64,000 bases of DNA from Clitopilus passeckerianus (Eukaryota > Basidiomycota > Agaricomycetes > Agaricales > Entolomataceae), in NCBI GenBank assembly GCA_944990035.1, contig CALYLX010000150.1, positions 186,001 to 250,000 on the forward strand, given 5' to 3'. Under the pieces are notes generated by a model. That model did no database searches, was not told the DNA's origin, and saw only the letters and a list, made by a program, of their open reading frames with translations. Below, in pieces: positions 60,409 to 64,000 of the stretch (position 1 is the first letter of the stretch; the number at the start of each line of letters is the position of its first letter). The translations under genes were made by a program, and so were the position numbers.

Positions 60409-63400
60409 TTAGAAGATATTGCCAAAGAGGCCACGATTGCGACGGGGCGTAGGTTGAGGGTCTGAGCGGAGAGTCGACAAGCTATTGAGCTGCTTCATGA
60501 CCTGCATTGAGTCTGTCAGCAAACCGGAAGACGCGCTGAGCAGGAATGGTGCATATACCTCCTCCAGCTTATCCTTGCGCTCTTGTAAATCCAGATGTTT
60601 CTTCACAGCCGGATTTTCACGCGCAAACGCAACGATTTCCTTGCGGTCCAGGTCATACAGCAATCTTGAATCAATTTCACGAGGGAACTGAGTTCAAGTA
60701 ATGTCACTGAGCAAAACGGGTGCAATATCGCTTAGGCTAGCTTACCTGGTAGAAGAATTGATCCAGGAGTTCGATATTGATGAACATCGCGGACGTATAT
60801 GCAAGCTTGTCGGCAACGACATTGAGGAATGCTTCAGGGCAGAGGGAGTCGTTCTCTGGGCCTGCTTTGCATCGTTTGGATTTGAGTGCCATGAGTCGGA
60901 GTTTGAGGATGCTCAGCCTATCACTATAAAGCATCGCATGCCGGGCTACAAGACGGATATTTTTAGCAGCCCATAAGACGAGGCAGTTAAAGCCACTCAC
61001 CATCAATGACTTGCGCAGGCGGGTACCTATAGCTCTCTGGAGTGACTTCCTCGACTGGCGCTTCCTTTGCCTCGCCGATATGTTCTAACCTTCTCGCCTT
61101 CCTCTCTCTTTCCTTCTCCTCTAAGGTTTTCACATACGAAATCAGATTCCCCAACCTCCTACTCCCACCAACCTTCCTCCTAATATCCACCAACTTGCTC
61201 TCACACATCGCCACCTCCTTCTCGAACAGATCAATCGCCCTCTGCCTGCCAAGCTCCCACTCCCGGGGTTCAACCTCCACGTCATACTTGTACGGTTTGA
61301 TACAGTTCTCGACTTGGTCGGATGTGACGCCAATCCTATCTCGGAGGATCGCATGTGAGAACTCGATGAGACGTTCAGAGGCTTTGGGGTGGTTGTTGAA
61401 TGGTTCCCCGGCAGCAATGGAATCAATGAGGCCCCTAAGGCCATCAGCGACCAGGATAGTCGAGTCGCGCCCGACACCAGATTTGGTCAGGAGGAGGAAG
61501 CGGCTTCGAGCTTGTGTCGCCAGTAAGGCTCAACATTTTCAGGCTTGACCTTGGGGTCTGCACCAATGCTTCCGAGCTCTGATGACCTCTTGTCCAGCCA
61601 GTACAGCTGTTCGAGGATATCCATGACCTTGTCGTCGAGCATAGCTTTGAGTTTCTCGCGGATGACAGGACGACGGAACTGGGAAGTGAAGTCCTTGAAA
61701 CGTAGCTTGAGGGCGTCCATGGTTTCGGCGACATATGATTCTGCGGTTATCCTTCGGTCGTTGTACTGGACTTTGAATTGATATGTTGCTTCCTCCAGTT
61801 CAAGCTGAACCGCATTGGTGATACCGTGAAGGGACGAAGCCATAGAGGACTCCAAAACTTCCATGAGCCGATGACGAAGAGTTGCGGTTCCCACCATCAG
61901 AGATGAAGTGACCCCAAACGTCTCCTTGTGGCTTCCGAAGTAATCTTCCTCGCCTTTCTGAGCAACGACAGCCATATTCTCCCGCTTGCTCTTCTTCCCA
62001 GCTCCTTTGGCGACAACGCCGACATAGCCGAGATGCAAGGGGTATCGGTTCCCCGAAAGAATGCTGGCTCCTTGTTCAGGAGGGACGAGGTCCATCTTGG
62101 TGATAACACCGATCGTCCTCAGTCCCAGAGGATCCACCTTCCGGCTGGCTCGCAAGGCAGGCGAGTTGGCCAAATCGACATCGGCGGCACAAACAGCGAG
62201 GATGATGTTTGGCTCGCGGATGTACTTATCGCACAAAGCCGCAATCTTCTCCTTCAGTGTCTCGGGTTGGTCCAGGGAAGAAATCTGGACATATCCAGGC
62301 AGGTCGATAAGAGTGAGGTCGGGAACGTTGGGGGAGTATATTCGGAGGTCAATGGGTTCATTGGAAACAGCTTGGTCCGCTGGTACTGCGAGGTTCAAGT
62401 CGGTAAGAACCTTCTGAACGTCGGCGAAGTTGGTCATTTTGCCCAGACCTAGACCAGGAAATTCTCCATATTCCACGACTTGGCCAGTCTTTGCGGGTGT
62501 ATGGATGAGTGTCAACTCAATCGGCCTTCTAGTAACCATGTTATTTCCCCTATAGCAGCTGTGGTCAGAATGCTTGTCATACATGTATGATTCGAGCCCG
62601 ACTTACTTTGGGAGGAATTCATGGCCAACGATAGCCTCTAGAACAGAACTCTTCCCTGAACTCTGACTCCCAATGACAACGATACTCGGAAGTTTGAGCG
62701 CATCGCTCTGGTCTATACTCAGCAACATGCTCCTGATTTCAATCAGTTTCCGTGTCAGGAGCATGAGCTCATTCTGTCTTGGATCCATGCCCTCGCTATC
62801 TTTCGATGGCTTTGAGTCATTGGGTGAAGACATAGTTGCAGCAACAAGTGCAGCTATTGCAGCATCCTCCTCCGGCGACCGTTTATTCTTGTTCGACGAT
62901 TCTCCCCCACTTTCATCATTTCCATTGCTCTTGCCCTTCTCTCCTTCTGAGCCAAACAGGTCCTTGAAGTATTCTCCCACCTTGGGAGCCTCAAAATTGA
63001 CTTCAGGAAGCTTGATTCCAGAAAGGCGTGACCGTATGGCGCCGACACCGTCTGTAGCAGTATCATATATGTCATGGGCTGTGTCCGTCGCGGTGTTTAT
63101 CCAGCCCGTGGTTTTCTGCTTGAGTTCTGGAACAATCAGGTCAGAAGTAGTCACATCATGTAAACAGGACACAGCAGACCTTCAATCTTAGAATTAGCAT
63201 ATGCAAACCCTCCAGCACCAACAGTTCCGGCCGCTATTGGTACTCGAAAGGCGCGTGCGACGAAACGAGGAATGGAGGAGTATGAGAACGCCCGGATATG
63301 CATATGCCTCAGCGCGGCAGGTGGCGGCATAGCATATCGTCTTCTCAGCGATCCTGAGGCGTAGAACGTCCCATGTTGACGATGGTAAGGTCGAGCAGCT

Positions 63401-63492
63401 TCAGTGATTCTTGCGCTCGGCTGTACCCCATAAGATACGGCTTTTCTTGGTCCTAGTGTTTTTGCGAGCTGTCGCCTGAGTGCCGGAAGCAT
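60409..63492 (-). CDS. mgm1: Mitochondrial dynamin GTPase Mgm1/Msp1 (OPA1 homologue)
   Basis: Fuses mitochondrial inner membranes and shapes cristae. The start [20 protein letters not shown] is a basic mitochondrial presequence; [20 protein letters not shown] is the hydrophobic segment cleaved or kept in short and long forms. The GTPase domain has G1 [18 protein letters not shown]2 region [15 protein letters not shown]3 [13 protein letters not shown] and G4 [12 protein letters not shown]. The middle and effector regions include [20 protein letters not shown] and [20 protein letters not shown], and the end reads [12 protein letters not shown]. At about 61489-61502 the frame slips by -1 between KLEAAS and [18 protein letters not shown], with no intron. 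This conserved gene should be intact, so a missing base is likely. Start chosen at ATG 63492. Confidence 0.92.
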
Positions 63493-63759
63493 GTTCAATG
63501 CCTTCTAGACGACGTCCCTGAAGTTCTCGGCAGGTAACCGTAAAATTACAAAAACTGAACGTTGAATGGCCTTTTACGAGGCAGATGCGTAAACTTGGCC
63601 GAGCCGACATGCATTCACTGCCGCTCACGTAAGCAAAGATCACATGACTCTGGAGATAATGGCGTCCGAAGATTAGATTAGATTCGCGCGAACTCTTCTT
63701 CCAGTGCAACAATGAGGAATCTCTCATCGGACCATCTGTAACTACTCAGCGTCGGGATT

Positions 63760-64000
63760 ATGACTATAAAAGCTCCTCCTCCAGGAATCTACGTTCCGGC
63801 TGTTCTGTTCTTTGACGAGAACGAAGATTTCGATGTATCTTCTATCCAGTCGCATGTACTAAGGCTGGCTAAAGGAGGAGTGACCGGCATTTTAGTACAA
63901 GGATCTAACGGAGAGGCCCAGCATCTGTGAGAAATCTATGGCTCGATGTTTTGAAGAATATGGTCTGAGATTGTGCCAACAGGTCGCACGATGAGCGCAA
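63760..64000 (+). CDS. Dihydrodipicolinate synthase (DapA) family aldolase, 5' part only
   Basis: Class I aldolases of this family act on 2-keto acids; fungal members include 4-hydroxy-2-oxoglutarate and 2-keto-3-deoxy sugar-acid aldolases. The start MTIKAPPPGIYVPAVLFFDE is followed by HVLRLAKGGVTGILVQGSNG EAQHLS, which contains the family's (G/S)T(N/T)GE-like loop as GSNGE. An intron (GTGAGA to CAG, about 63928-63982) leads to SHDER, the usual start of the next helix. The gene is cut by the window end, so the catalytic Lys and Tyr cannot be checked. It is divergent from mgm1, with about 270 bp between start codons. Confidence 0.85.

Overview
The window looks like a chromosomal stretch of a filamentous basidiomycete, most likely an agaricomycete mushroom. 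Genes sit on both strands and are interrupted by many GT-AG introns of about 45-70 nt, some flanking micro-exons of 9-12 nt. Several families are typical of Agaricomycetes: NACHT-ankyrin and NB-ARC receptors, a tyrosine-kinase-like (TKL-type) kinase domain next to an AIG1-like GTPase, and a DUF6533 membrane protein. There are no operons, CRISPR arrays or phage genes, and I found no rRNA or convincing tRNA.

0-11 kb is core: an extended-SDR NAD(P) epimerase, the GATOR1 subunit Npr3, a small unrecognised three-exon gene, a TRP-type vacuolar cation channel (Yvc1) and a YANK/STK32-type kinase. 12-18 kb holds a macrodomain protein and an MFS sugar transporter, bracketed by two diverged copies, in inverted orientation, of a roughly 550 bp repeat. 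18.5-31 kb carries an F-box-like/ankyrin protein, an unrecognised gene, the nucleolar RRM protein Nop15, a Pho84-type phosphate transporter, an LYR protein resembling ETFRF1, an unrecognised gene and the cohesin loader Mau2/Scc4.

31.4-43.5 kb is the most distinctive region. Three consecutive + strand genes encode a NACHT-ankyrin receptor, a kinase-like domain joined to a P-loop GTPase, and an NB-ARC/TPR receptor. The kinase has HGN where active kinases have HRD or HGD, so it is probably a pseudokinase. This looks like a fungal innate-immunity or allorecognition locus. 43.9-64 kb returns to core and secreted functions: eIF1A, the APC/C subunit Cdc16/Cut9, a DUF6533 protein, a secreted alpha-amylase with a starch-binding domain, Maf1, a GH5 exo-beta-1,3-glucanase, an SCP2 protein, the mitochondrial dynamin Mgm1/OPA1, and the start of a DapA-family aldolase cut by the window edge.

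A recurring oddity cuts across the map. At least ten places in six genes, including conserved core genes (nop15, mau2, mgm1), need exactly one extra base to keep the family reading frame, several of them at homopolymers. All shifts have the same sign. This points to systematic one-base deletions in the consensus more than to many pseudogenes, and gene models here should be read with that in mind. Exon boundaries and frames were worked out by eye; family names rest on recognised motifs, not on a search.
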